A stretch of DNA of 15,499 nucleotides from Gammaproteobacteria bacterium (GTDB lineage: Bacteria > Pseudomonadota > Gammaproteobacteria > SZUA-140). The position numbers and the translations under genes were made by a program. The DNA is taken from contig JALSHQ010000277.1 in the NCBI GenBank assembly GCA_026982145.1, positions 1 through 15,499 of the forward strand. The letters run 5' to 3'. Under the pieces are notes generated by a model. The model made no database searches. It was not told the DNA's origin and saw only the letters and a program-made list of their open reading frames with translations. Below, in pieces: positions 7,184 through 15,000 of this stretch. Every line of letters starts with the position of its first letter. Within the stretch, counting starts at the first letter, position 1.

Positions 7184-7981
7184 CTAGATGAAGAGAAAAA
7201 AGAGCAGTGCACCCAGCAGCATGCGGTAGATCACGAATGGCATCATGCCGATGCGATCCAGCAATTTAAGAAAGAAATGAATGCAAGCGTAAGCGCCCAG
7301 GCCGGAGATTATGGAGCCGGTGATGAGCGCTTGCCAGTCAACCGCCATCTGCTGCTGCACCAGGTCAAGCGTGACAAAAAGCCCCGATAGCACGATGACG
7401 GGAATGGAGAGCAAAAATGAGAAGCGTGCGGCCGCGGTGCGGGTGAGCCCCAGCATCAGACATGCGGTGATGGTGATGCCAGAACGCGAAGTGCCGGGGA
7501 TTAAAGCGATGGCCTGCGCACAGCCCACGATGATGATGTCGCGCCAGCTAAGGCTGTGTTCATCGCGCTCACGTTTACCGCGCCGATCTGCCCAGAGCAG
7601 TAGCAGGCCAAAGAGGATGGTGGTGGTGGCGATGACCAGTTCATCGCGCAGTGAGCTCTCGATGAAGCCTTTGAATAGAAGCCCGCTAAGCCCTACCGGA
7701 ATGGTACCGATGAGCACGCCCCAAGCAAGGCGGCTTTCAGGGGTCTGCTTGCGTGTGGTGATGGAGTAGACCCAGTCGCGGGTCATTAACTTGAGTTCTT
7801 TTCTAAAGTAGGCGACTACGGCGCTCAGCGTGCCCACATGCACGGCGACATCAAATGCCAGCCCCTGATCGACCCAGCCAAAAAGCTTGGGCACCAGAAT
7901 CAGATGCGCGGAGCTTGAGATCGGCAAAAACTCGGTAAGTCCCTGTACCAGCGCAAGGATGAATTGTTGAAGCAGCTCCAT
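7184..7981 (-). CDS. uppP: Undecaprenyl-diphosphatase UppP (BacA)
   Basis: A 265-residue integral membrane enzyme that dephosphorylates undecaprenyl diphosphate to recycle the lipid carrier for peptidoglycan and polysaccharide synthesis; overexpression of such genes gives bacitracin resistance. Both catalytic motifs are intact: QGLTEFLPISSSAHL (13-27, with E17, the serines and H26) and PGTSRSG (162-168, with R166). Seven or eight hydrophobic segments are visible, the last at the extreme C-terminus (MLLGALLFFLFI). It begins 3 bp after the cysZ stop, so it depends on cysZ transcription and probably on translational coupling. Confidence 0.97.
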   Translation of the reverse strand: MELLQQFILALVQGLTEFLPISSSAHLILVPKLFGWVDQGLAFDVAVHVGTLSAVVAYFRKELKLMTRDWVYSITTRKQTPESRLAWGVLIGTIPVGLSGLLFKGFIESSLRDELVIATTTILFGLLLLWADRRGKRERDEHSLSWRDIIIVGCAQAIALIPGTSRSGITITACLMLGLTRTAAARFSFLLSIPVIVLSGLFVTLDLVQQQMAVDWQALITGSIISGLGAYACIHFFLKLLDRIGMMPFVIYRMLLGALLFFLFI

Positions 7982-7984
7982 TAT

Positions 7985-8767
7985 CTATTTTATTGCTTTG
8001 GTATCACGACTCGTTTCCGAGCGCGCGAATTTAGGGCTCCCTTTGAGCTGTTCAACGTACATGATGGTGGCACCCGCAACGGCAGCAGGCATCGCAAAAA
8101 AGTTGATGATTGGAATTAACGTGCAAAATAGTGAGACACCACCAAAACCAAAAGCGACGAAACGCTTCTCTTTAACGATCTCTTTTGATTCTTTAAACAG
8201 CATGCCGTGGTTGGCGAGCGGATAGTCACTGTACTCAAGTGCTAGCATCCAAGCACCAAAAATCGCCCAGATGGCGGGGGCAAAAATGTTAACCCCCGGG
8301 ATGAAAAAAAGCACCGTAAGGGGTAACGCACGCACGAGAAAATAGCCAAACTTTCCCGCTTCGCTGATGATTGCGGGTGCGACCCCTTTGGCGATCTCCG
8401 CCCAGCTACTTTCAGGGAGAGTGCTGGTTGGGTCGAGCTGCCGTTCAACCGCCTCCGAGAGCACGCCATTAAAGGGTGCGGCGATTAACAGTGCAATGTG
8501 CAGGCTGAAGGTGAAGCCGACCAGTAAAAAGGCGACCAAAAACAGTGGCCACAATAACCACTCAAGCCACAGCAGCCATTCGGGCAGATTACCCATGACA
8601 TACTCCAGCAGAATATCAAACTGAAAAATACCGAGCCAGATGAGCAGGCTAAAGACAATTAAGTTGATCGCCATCGGTAAGACCACAAACCCTCTAATGC
8701 CCGGTTTAAGCAGCATGAGGTAGCCGCGAAGCAGGTAGGAGGCGCCGATGAAGGGTTGGGTGATCAT
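7985..8767 (-). CDS. cysZ: Sulfate transporter CysZ
   Basis: A 260-residue inner-membrane protein from ATG 8767. An in-frame ATG at 8863 would add 32 hydrophilic residues unlike the family; 8767 is preceded by AGGA about 11 bases upstream. The CysZ/EI24 family takes up sulfate for cysteine synthesis. Family features are GASYLLRGYLMLLKPGIRGFVVLP near the N-terminus, several long hydrophobic hairpins, the central FIPGVNIFAPAIWAIFGAWM, and the conserved ending FGFGGVSLFCTLIPIINFFAMPAAVAGAT. The C-terminal tail is charged. It is first in a two-gene unit with uppP. This sits beside no cysteine-biosynthesis gene, so regulation by sulfur status cannot be inferred from neighbours. Confidence 0.92.
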   Translation of the reverse strand: MITQPFIGASYLLRGYLMLLKPGIRGFVVLPMAINLIVFSLLIWLGIFQFDILLEYVMGNLPEWLLWLEWLLWPLFLVAFLLVGFTFSLHIALLIAAPFNGVLSEAVERQLDPTSTLPESSWAEIAKGVAPAIISEAGKFGYFLVRALPLTVLFFIPGVNIFAPAIWAIFGAWMLALEYSDYPLANHGMLFKESKEIVKEKRFVAFGFGGVSLFCTLIPIINFFAMPAAVAGATIMYVEQLKGSPKFARSETSRDTKAIK

Positions 8768-8834
8768 CTGGTTGTGAGTCCTGACTTTTAAAGTAGTATG
8801 CGAGATGATTGATAAGGGGCGTGCTGTGTTACTG

Positions 8835-8863
8835 ATTTTATTGGACTTTAACCTGTAAAGCAA
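8835..8863 (-). promoter_or_regulatory. Candidate promoter for cysZ-uppP
   Basis: On the minus strand TTGCTT (8863-8858), a 17-base spacer, and TAAAAT (8840-8835, 5 of 6 to the -10 consensus). It would start transcription about 60 bases before the cysZ ATG at 8767, which supports the shorter cysZ start. Confidence 0.4.
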
Positions 8864-9068
8864 AACTATTGCTTTAGTTTTATGAGCCCAGTGCCGCTAT
8901 GAAATGCAAGAGGGTTTAAAACTTTTGATTTGTAGGGCTTTTGCTGTAAATAAAGTAATTATTTCAGTAGTGGCAGCGAAGCCGCTTACAGTCATTATTA
9001 TTAAGTGTGTTCGAGTGTTTTGTAATTTGGATGCAGCCAGCTTTTGATATAAAAGGATTTTACGCTGT

Positions 9069-9084
9069 TGAACATTTATGTTCA
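9069..9084. promoter_or_regulatory. Inverted repeat TGAACAT-TT-ATGTTCA, possible operator
   Basis: Two perfect 7-bp arms (9069-9075 and 9078-9084) separated by TT, centred about 37 bp before the response regulator start and just downstream of a TATAAA. The size and symmetry fit a dimeric repressor site. As RNA it would be a weak AT-rich hairpin, and no T tract follows, so a terminator is unlikely. No regulator is encoded next to it that would obviously bind it. Confidence 0.45.
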
Positions 9085-9112
9085 TTTAATTTAATTCTTG
9101 AGATAAGAAAAG

Positions 9113-9490
9113 ATGGTGCAATCTGCGTCTGTTTTAATTGTCGATGATTCTGATTCAACGCGTCTTGTCATGGCCTGTATTTTGCGCAAGGCAGGCTATC
9201 ACGTGGAGGAGGCGAGCAGTGGTGCCGAGGCGCTAGAGATGGCGATAGCGCGGAACTACCGGGTGGTGATTACTGATCTCCATATGCCGGATATGGACGG
9301 TGATAGCTTAGTCTCCTGTCTGCGTGAGATGTCTCAATACCAATTTACCCCGATTCTTTTTGCCTCAGCCGAATCAGTGAAGGAGATAAAGCATATTGGC
9401 AGTGAGGTGAGGGCGACTGGCTGGATCTCAAAGCCGATTAAGCCCGATAAGCTGTTGGCAGGGTTACGGCGGATACTGCAGGCAGTCTAG
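9113..9490 (+). CDS. Stand-alone receiver-domain response regulator (CheY-like)
   Basis: 125 residues, only a receiver domain and no output domain. The acidic pair D11/D12 (VLIVDDSD), phospho-acceptor D55 (VVITDLHMPDMDG), switch Ser85 (ILFASAES) and the conserved Lys107 (WISKPIKPDKLL) are all present, so phosphorylation should be intact. Such single-domain regulators act by protein contact, as in chemotaxis, phosphorelays or adaptor systems. The ATGWISKPIKPDKLL ending is typical of CheY-like proteins associated with chemotaxis-type kinases. No histidine kinase or chemotaxis gene is in the window, so it is an orphan here. The ribosome-binding site is weak (GAGATAAG). Its stop overlaps that of the convergent sugar kinase gene (CTAG, 9487-9490). 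Confidence 0.92.
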   Translation: MVQSASVLIVDDSDSTRLVMACILRKAGYHVEEASSGAEALEMAIARNYRVVITDLHMPDMDGDSLVSCLREMSQYQFTPILFASAESVKEIKHIGSEVRATGWISKPIKPDKLLAGLRRILQAV

Positions 9491-10767
9491 CTGAGTGCTG
9501 ATCCTTTTAGCGCGAGCAGCGCGGTACCACGCGCCGTGATAACGTCGTGGCATCGCTCAACCGTAGTGCCGAGTGCCGCTTGCCGCATCTCATGCCAAGC
9601 CGGGTTGTTTGCACCCCCGCCCATGGTGAAGATTCTTTTAGGGTAAGGTGCCCCGAAGCTCACTAATTTTTGATATCCCTGTTTTTCAACGGCCGTTATT
9701 CCTTCGAGCAATCCTTGGAAGAAAAGCAAGTCGCTGGTGGGGCGCGGTGTTGTGCGGGGTGCCAAGTTTGGGTCGTTAATTGGAAAGCGCTCCCCCCTAG
9801 CCGGTAGCGGGTAGTAGCCGAGCCCTGTTGGGCAGTGTGGCTTGAGCTGCGGCGTCATGGCGGCAAGCTGCTGTTTGTTGAAAAACTGTAGCAATGTTGC
9901 TCCGCCGCAATTAGAGGCGCCGCCCACCAGCCAGCGGTCATTTAAACGATGGCTATAGATGCCATATTTTGGGGCGAAGATCGGTTGGTCTGAGAGCACC
10001 TTTAGCGCCAGCGTTGAGCCAAGCGAGGTGACCGCATCACCGATTTCAGCAGCACCAGTGGCGAGAAATGCTGCAATGCTATCGGTGGTACCGCTAACGA
10101 TAGTCGTTTGCGCTGTTAGCCCGAATTGTCGGGCGATCTCTTTGCGAATTGTGCCGATGGGCGTTCCCGGCACCGTGACCTTGGGCAGCAGTGAGTGGTC
10201 GATGCCAAGCGCCTCAACCCACGGTGGCCAGCAGCGTTGGACAATATCATACCCCAGCTTAAGGCTGTTATTTTCATCACTGATGCCAAACTGGTCGCTC
10301 AGCTGCCCAGCAATCCAGTCGGCTTGATGCAGTGCATGGCGTGTACCGCTCGGCACCCCTTGTTGCTGTAGCCAGAGCAGTTTTGCCAGCGCCGAGCAGG
10401 CACCGTGCGCACCGCTCTCAGCGGGTGCTAAGGCCGCAATTTCTTCCGCCTGTTGGGCACTGCGTGCATCGTTGTACATCAGTGCGTTGCAGAGAGGGTG
10501 TCCACTCTCATCGGTAAGCAGCAGCGTGCCGGAGGTGCCGTCAACCGCGATGGCTTCGATCTGCCTCATCGGCACCTTCTCCGCAAGTTTCTCGAGCAGT
10601 GTGCAGACGGCTGCCCACCAGATCCAGCTATTTTGTTCGATTCTGGCACCGCTATGTTGGGGTGGTGCCATAGCAACATGCTGAGTCGCGACCTGCGCAC
10701 CGCGTTCATCCAGCACGGCAGCACGGCAACCGCTGGTGCCGATATCAATGCCTAAATAGAGCGCCAT
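9487..10767 (-). CDS. FGGY-family carbohydrate kinase (D-ribulose kinase / xylulokinase-like)
   Basis: 426 residues from ATG 10767. A longer frame to 10830 would overlap queF and add 21 unrelated residues. It is a sugar kinase of the actin-like ATPase fold. The N-terminal phosphate loop GIDIGTSGCRAAVLD carries D8; AVDGTSGTLLLTD (75-87) and SDENNSLKLGYD (163-174) are typical of the plant/cyanobacterial D-ribulose kinase subgroup (SePSK, AtXK-1). The catalytic Asp is in GTTDSIAAF (D229), and C-terminal glycine-rich ATP motifs SLGSTLALK and FTMGGGANNPAW follow. The likely reaction is ATP-dependent phosphorylation of a ketopentose, most plausibly D-ribulose. The exact sugar is inferred from similarity of motifs. 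It starts 29 bp after queF, so it is probably in the same transcript, although the functions are unrelated. Confidence 0.88.
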   Translation of the reverse strand: MALYLGIDIGTSGCRAAVLDERGAQVATQHVAMAPPQHSGARIEQNSWIWWAAVCTLLEKLAEKVPMRQIEAIAVDGTSGTLLLTDESGHPLCNALMYNDARSAQQAEEIAALAPAESGAHGACSALAKLLWLQQQGVPSGTRHALHQADWIAGQLSDQFGISDENNSLKLGYDIVQRCWPPWVEALGIDHSLLPKVTVPGTPIGTIRKEIARQFGLTAQTTIVSGTTDSIAAFLATGAAEIGDAVTSLGSTLALKVLSDQPIFAPKYGIYSHRLNDRWLVGGASNCGGATLLQFFNKQQLAAMTPQLKPHCPTGLGYYPLPARGERFPINDPNLAPRTTPRPTSDLLFFQGLLEGITAVEKQGYQKLVSFGAPYPKRIFTMGGGANNPAWHEMRQAALGTTVERCHDVITARGTALLALKGSALS

Positions 10768-10796
10768 GGTGGGGGGATTCCGCTGGTGGCTGGCTT

Positions 10797-11186
10797 TTAG
10801 GGGAGGTGAACCGGCGTGGGTGCAACCCACTCGGGATCGCGATGCTCAGCGACAACATTGGTGTAGACGCCGCCGCGAACGTTAAATTCCGCCGTAACAC
10901 GCATAAAGCGTGGTTCACAGGCTGTGACAAAATCGCTTAACATCTGGTTGGTGACTGCCTCATGGAATGCCCCTTCGTCGCGGTATGACCAGATGTACAT
11001 TTTCAGCGCCTTGAGCTCAAGGCAACTCGCTTCAGGCACATAGTCGATATTGATGGTCGCAAAGTCAGGCTGGCCTGTTTTGGGGCAGAGGCAAGTGAAT
11101 TCTGGAATGCGAATGCGGATGGTGTAGTCCCGGTCTCGGTTTGGGTTTTCAAAGGTTTCAAGTGCTTTGCTGGGTGTGGTTGCCAT
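10797..11186 (-). CDS. queF: NADPH-dependent 7-cyano-7-deazaguanine reductase QueF (type I)
   Basis: A 129-residue single-domain enzyme of the tunnelling (T-) fold, the short type I form, unlike the long type II QueF of E. coli. It reduces the nitrile of preQ0 to preQ1 with NADPH, the step before insertion of queuosine into tRNA. The active-site block FTCLCPKTGQPDF gives nucleophile C34 and acid D41. ELKALKMY (57-64) is the NADPH-binding QueF motif region, and H75/E76 in GAFHE bind the substrate. These residues are spaced exactly as C55, D62, H96 and E97 in the Bacillus enzyme. No preQ1 riboswitch is evident upstream. It is divergent from smc across a 242-bp spacer. Confidence 0.96.
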   Translation of the reverse strand: MATTPSKALETFENPNRDRDYTIRIRIPEFTCLCPKTGQPDFATINIDYVPEASCLELKALKMYIWSYRDEGAFHEAVTNQMLSDFVTACEPRFMRVTAEFNVRGGVYTNVVAEHRDPEWVAPTPVHLP

Positions 11187-11219
11187 AGGTTGTGTCTCGG
11201 TCTATTTGTGTGTGATAAA

Positions 11220-11238
11220 TTCTTTAAACCTTCTTTAA
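11220..11238. repeat. Tandem TTCTTTAA repeats with 11-bp period upstream of queF
   Basis: TTCTTTAA occurs at 11220-11227 and 11231-11238, separated by ACC, so the copies are one helical turn apart. It lies 34 bp before the queF start in the divergent queF/smc spacer. Tandem sites of this spacing can bind response-regulator dimers, but it may simply be AT-rich promoter sequence. Confidence 0.3.
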
Positions 11239-11428
11239 GATTTTGTTATTAAAGATTAAGTCTAGGTAATGTGGGGGCGCGCATAATGCCCGAAGTGGCG
11301 CCTTTAGTTAAAATTAAATTATCGGGTCGAGTAAAATAACAGATTATTAATTCTGGATCTCGTTCGGCGTAAATTTAGAGGCATCCAGGGTTGTCTTGTG
11401 TGGGCTTTATCCTGTATCTTCCTTGGCC

Positions 11429-14400
11429 ATGCAGCTGCAGAAAATTAAACTCGCCGGTTTCAAATCATTTGTCGACCCCACCACCTTAGAGCTGCCGAGC
11501 CAGCTGATCGGTGTTGTTGGGCCTAATGGTTGTGGAAAATCAAATGTAATCGATGCTGTTCGCTGGGTGATGGGGGAAAGTTCGGCCAAAAATCTACGTG
11601 GCGATTCGCTTGCCGATGTGATTTTCAACGGCTCGTCCGGGCGCAAACCCGTCGGTTCAGCGATGGTTGAGCTGGTATTCAACAACTCCCAAGGGCGACT
11701 AGGCGGTGAATACGCTAAATATGCTGAGTTATCAGTGAAGCGTAAGATCAATCGCGAAGGCAAATCCAATTACTATTTGAATGGCACCAAGTGCCGTCGG
11801 CGCGATATTACCGATGTATTTCTAGGTACTGGTCTTGGGCCGCGCAGCTACTCAATCATTGAGCAGGGGATGATTTCGCGTTTAATCGAAGCGAAGCCGG
11901 AAGAGCTGCGCGTTTTTATTGAGGAGGCGGCGGGCATCTCCAAGTATAAAGAACGTCGCCGTGAGACAGAAACTCGGATACGTCACACCAAAGAAAACAT
12001 CAGTAGAATCGATGACTTGGCAGGTGAACTTGATAAGCGACTGCAAACATTGCAGCGCCAGGCAAAGACCGCTGAGAAGTATAAAATTCTTAAGCAGGAT
12101 GAGCGTCTGGTAAAGGCGCAGCTATTGGCACTGCGCCACCAAGGGCTTGATGGTGAAGCGCAATTAAAAGATAAAGCGATTCAAGGGCGAGAGACCGCTC
12201 TTGAAGGGCTGATTGCAGTGCAGCGCGCCACTGAAGCGGAGATCGAAAAGCAGCGCGTTAACCACGCCGAAGCGAATGAGCACTTTAATAATGTTCAGGG
12301 GCAGTTTTACAGCATTGGCGCTGATATCGCACGCGTTGAGCAGTTGATTCAGCACATGCAGGAAAAGCGCGAAGAGAATCAGCTTGAGCTTGAGCACGCG
12401 CTGCAGACGTTGACCGAAGGTAAGGTGCATATCGAGCATGATCAGCGCCAGATCGAAGAGATTAACGCTTCGCTTGAGACCTGTGATCCACAGTTTGAAG
12501 TCGCTGAAGCGCAGGCGAAAATATCGACTGAGGCACTGCAGGAGGTTGAGGAGCGTCAGCGCAGTTGGCAAGATGAGTGGGAGTCGTTTAATAGTACGGT
12601 CGCGGTTAAAACGCAGCAGTCCGAGGTTGAGCGCACCCGTATTATCCACCTTGAAGAAGATGTGGCGCGCCAGCAAAAGCGCCTGCAGCGCCAAGAAGAG
12701 GAGTTCCACGGGCTGGATGCCGGAGATCTCAAGGAGGAAGTGGCAACGCTCAACGAGCAATCTCTCGAGAGCAGCGCGCAGCTTGAAGGGTTGCAGCAAG
12801 AGGTGCATGGATTGCTGAGTGATATCACCCAGCAACGAGAGGCGAACAGCGCAACGACACATGAGTTGACGGATGCGCGTAGCCATTTAGTTGAGTTGCA
12901 GAAAACACATGCCTCATTAGATGCGCTACAAAAGGCTGCACTTGGCAAGCAGGCGGGCGCTGTGACGGATTGGTTGGAAGCACATGGCTGGGAGCGCGCC
13001 GTTGAAGCTGTCTTGGGCCAGCACATAGAAGCGCTATGTGTAGAGGGGGTTGAGTGTGTCACTGATCATCTCGCTTCACTGCAGCAGGGGGCGTTGAGTC
13101 TGTTTGATACTCAGGCTAAGTCTGCGAGCGAGTCCAGACCGGTCGGTATGTTACTGTCGAGCAAGGTTAAGGCGATATGGTCGCTTGAGGGGCTTTTTTC
13201 AGGCATCTATGCGGTGGATACCGTAGAGGACGCACTGGCGCTGCGAAGCCAATTGCAAGCACAAGAATCTGTAGTGACTCGCGATGGGGTTTGGGTGGGT
13301 TGCGATTGGCTGCGTGTGATTCGTGGCAGCGATGAAGAGGGGAGTGTACTCCTTCGAGAGCAAGAGCTTAAGCTTGTTTTGCAGAATATGGATGAAGCAG
13401 ATGAGCACCTCAATCAGCTTGAGCAGGCACTTGAAGAGGGGCAATTAAAGCTGGCCACGCTTGAGGAGCAGCGTGAGACTTTGCAGCAAAATATTAATCA
13501 GGTGGCTCATAAAAATGCTGAAGTGCGCGCGCAACTGAGTAGCAAAAATGCGAGGCTGGAGCAAGTTGAGGCGCGAAAGCAGCGCCTGCAAGGTGAGATG
13601 GAAGAGATTCAGGCGCAGAGCCAAAAGGGGAGCGAGGCGCTCGTTGTTGCTCGCGAGCACCTTGAGTTAATGATCGCTGAAATGGCTGCGCACCATGAAC
13701 AGCGCGCCGATTTGGGTGAGCAGCGAGAAGCGCTGCGTCTATTGGTTGAAACATCTCGCCAACAAGCGCAGGCCGATCGTGATACTGCGCGTGAGTTTAT
13801 GCTGAGAATCGACTCGATGCGTACCCAGCTGGGCACTTTGACCACAAACTCTGAACGGATGCAGCGCCAAATGGGCAATCTTGAGCGCCGCCGCGACGAA
13901 TTAACCAGCGCGCTTGAAGAGGGTGTTGAGCCGCTAGAGACAAGTAAGATGGAGCTGGAAGCGTACCTAGAAAAGCGGTTATTGGTGGAAGGCGAGTTGG
14001 CTGAAGTACGCCGTCAAGTCGAGGCGTGTGACCATGAGCTGCGCCAGCTGGGTGGCCGCCGCAGTGAGGTTGAGCAGCAAGTGCTGGCAATTCGGGCTGA
14101 GTTAGAGCAGATGCGCATGGCGTGGCAGGAGATTAAGGTGCGGCGCCAGACGTTGCAGGAGCAGATCGACGAATCACAATACACCTTAGCGCAATTGATT
14201 GCTGAAATGCCGGAAGCGGCAAATGAAGCTGAATGGGCACAGCAGGCAGAAGCGCTAGAGCGCCGCATTCAGCGCCTTGGGGCGATCAACCTCGCTGCGA
14301 TTGAAGAGTATACCGAGCAGTCGGAGCGCAAAAACTACCTCGATGCCCAGCTTGCTGACCTCGGTGGGGCGCTGGAGACCCTCGAGAGTGCGATCCGCAA

Positions 14401-14893
14401 AATTGACCATGAAACGCGCACACGCTTTAAAGATACTTTTGAAAAAGTGGACGATAAGTTGCAAGAGCTTTTCCCGCGCCTTTTTGGGGGCGGCAGCGCG
14501 CGTCTGGAGATGACGAGTGACGATGTGCTGGACGCCGGTGTCACCGTGATGGCACACCCCCCCGGCAAGCGTAACAGCAGTATTCACCTGCTTTCCGGTG
14601 GTGAAAAGGCACTTACAGCGGTGGCGATGGTTTTCGCGATTTTTGAGCTAAACCCTGCGCCATTTTGCATCCTTGATGAGGTTGATGCGCCGCTTGATGA
14701 CAACAACACGATCCGCTTTAGCCAGATGGTCAAAGAGATGTCTGACCGGGTGCAATTTATTTTCATCACCCACAACAAGATCACGATGGAGATCTCCAAT
14801 CAGCTTGTGGGGGTTACAATGCATGAGCCGGGGGTGTCACGCTTGGTTGCCGTTGATGTAGCAGAAGCGATGGAGCTGGTAGAGGCTGTTTAG
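11429..14893 (+). CDS. smc: Chromosome segregation/condensin protein SMC
   Basis: 1154 residues from ATG 11429; an upstream in-frame TTG at 11396 would add 11 residues not expected in the family, which begins with the KLAGFKSF motif. SMC forms the ATP-driven ring of bacterial condensin with ScpA and ScpB and compacts and separates sister chromosomes. Head motifs are Walker A GPNGCGKS (31-38), the C-terminal signature LSGGEKALTA (from residue 1055) and Walker B FCILDEVDAPLDDNN (D1083, E1084). Two long Glu/Gln/Arg-rich coiled coils (about 170-500 and 645-1000) flank a hinge (about 515-640) that is divergent, as is common in Proteobacteria. Its presence implies an SMC-ScpAB rather than MukBEF organism. 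In many such Gammaproteobacteria zipA and ligA follow smc; here a terminator region and a minus-strand gene follow. There is no clear ribosome-binding site. Confidence 0.97.
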   Translation: MQLQKIKLAGFKSFVDPTTLELPSQLIGVVGPNGCGKSNVIDAVRWVMGESSAKNLRGDSLADVIFNGSSGRKPVGSAMVELVFNNSQGRLGGEYAKYAELSVKRKINREGKSNYYLNGTKCRRRDITDVFLGTGLGPRSYSIIEQGMISRLIEAKPEELRVFIEEAAGISKYKERRRETETRIRHTKENISRIDDLAGELDKRLQTLQRQAKTAEKYKILKQDERLVKAQLLALRHQGLDGEAQLKDKAIQGRETALEGLIAVQRATEAEIEKQRVNHAEANEHFNNVQGQFYSIGADIARVEQLIQHMQEKREENQLELEHALQTLTEGKVHIEHDQRQIEEINASLETCDPQFEVAEAQAKISTEALQEVEERQRSWQDEWESFNSTVAVKTQQSEVERTRIIHLEEDVARQQKRLQRQEEEFHGLDAGDLKEEVATLNEQSLESSAQLEGLQQEVHGLLSDITQQREANSATTHELTDARSHLVELQKTHASLDALQKAALGKQAGAVTDWLEAHGWERAVEAVLGQHIEALCVEGVECVTDHLASLQQGALSLFDTQAKSASESRPVGMLLSSKVKAIWSLEGLFSGIYAVDTVEDALALRSQLQAQESVVTRDGVWVGCDWLRVIRGSDEEGSVLLREQELKLVLQNMDEADEHLNQLEQALEEGQLKLATLEEQRETLQQNINQVAHKNAEVRAQLSSKNARLEQVEARKQRLQGEMEEIQAQSQKGSEALVVAREHLELMIAEMAAHHEQRADLGEQREALRLLVETSRQQAQADRDTAREFMLRIDSMRTQLGTLTTNSERMQRQMGNLERRRDELTSALEEGVEPLETSKMELEAYLEKRLLVEGELAEVRRQVEACDHELRQLGGRRSEVEQQVLAIRAELEQMRMAWQEIKVRRQTLQEQIDESQYTLAQLIAEMPEAANEAEWAQQAEALERRIQRLGAINLAAIEEYTEQSERKNYLDAQLADLGGALETLESAIRKIDHETRTRFKDTFEKVDDKLQELFPRLFGGGSARLEMTSDDVLDAGVTVMAHPPGKRNSSIHLLSGGEKALTAVAMVFAIFELNPAPFCILDEVDAPLDDNNTIRFSQMVKEMSDRVQFIFITHNKITMEISNQLVGVTMHEPGVSRLVAVDVAEAMELVEAV

Positions 14894-14933
14894 AGGTCGT
14901 TATTCTGCTCTGTCGTAATGCTATAACAAATGA

Positions 14934-14951
14934 TTTGGCATCCATGCCAAA
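14934..14951. repeat. Perfect inverted repeat TTTGGCAT-CC-ATGCCAAA
   Basis: Two perfect 8-bp arms (14934-14941 and 14944-14951) around CC, 41 bp past the smc stop and touching the next hairpin. It may be part of the smc transcription end, or a protein-binding site. No T tract follows directly on the plus strand. Confidence 0.6.
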
Positions 14952-14974
14952 AGCCACTCATTTTCAGGGTGGCT
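14949..14974 (-). terminator. Terminator of the PEP-CTERM gene, possibly bidirectional
   Basis: On the minus strand AGCCACCC (14974-14967) pairs with GAGTGGCT (14959-14952), 8 bp with one G-U pair, around a 7-base loop and followed by TTTT (14952-14949). It lies 26 bp past the PEP-CTERM stop. In the plus direction the same stem is followed only by broken T runs, so termination of smc there is less certain. Confidence 0.65.
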
Positions 14975-15000
14975 GGTTCCTTTGCTGTTTTTTACGAAAC

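Larger units (their letters stand above)
8768..9112. other. 345-bp intergenic region between cysZ and the response regulator gene
   Basis: An AT-rich divergent spacer with no convincing gene; a 62-codon minus-strand frame at 8897-9085 has no ribosome-binding site or recognisable sequence. It holds the candidate cysZ promoter, a TATAAA (9048-9053) with a poor -35 match that might serve the response regulator gene, and the inverted repeat at 9069-9084. The size leaves room for a small RNA, but I see no terminator-like hairpin inside it. Confidence 0.5.

Noticed and set aside
7311..7769. 152-codon plus-strand frame opposite uppP
   Set aside because: Shadow of uppP. The uppP frame has both catalytic motifs, while this frame is Ser/Arg/Met-rich without family features.
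8897..9085. 62-codon minus-strand frame upstream of cysZ
   Set aside because: No ribosome-binding site, no recognisable domain, and unremarkable AT-rich composition. It also covers the inverted repeat in front of the response regulator gene.
11187..11428. Possible preQ1 riboswitch or strong promoter between queF and smc
   Set aside because: I looked for a short hairpin with an A-rich tail near the queF start and for consensus promoter boxes. Only weak matches were found, and none is good enough to annotate.
12164..12886. 240-codon minus-strand frame inside smc
   Set aside because: It is opposite the coiled-coil coding part of smc. Leu/Arg-rich translation is the expected shadow of Glu/Gln-rich codons on the other strand.
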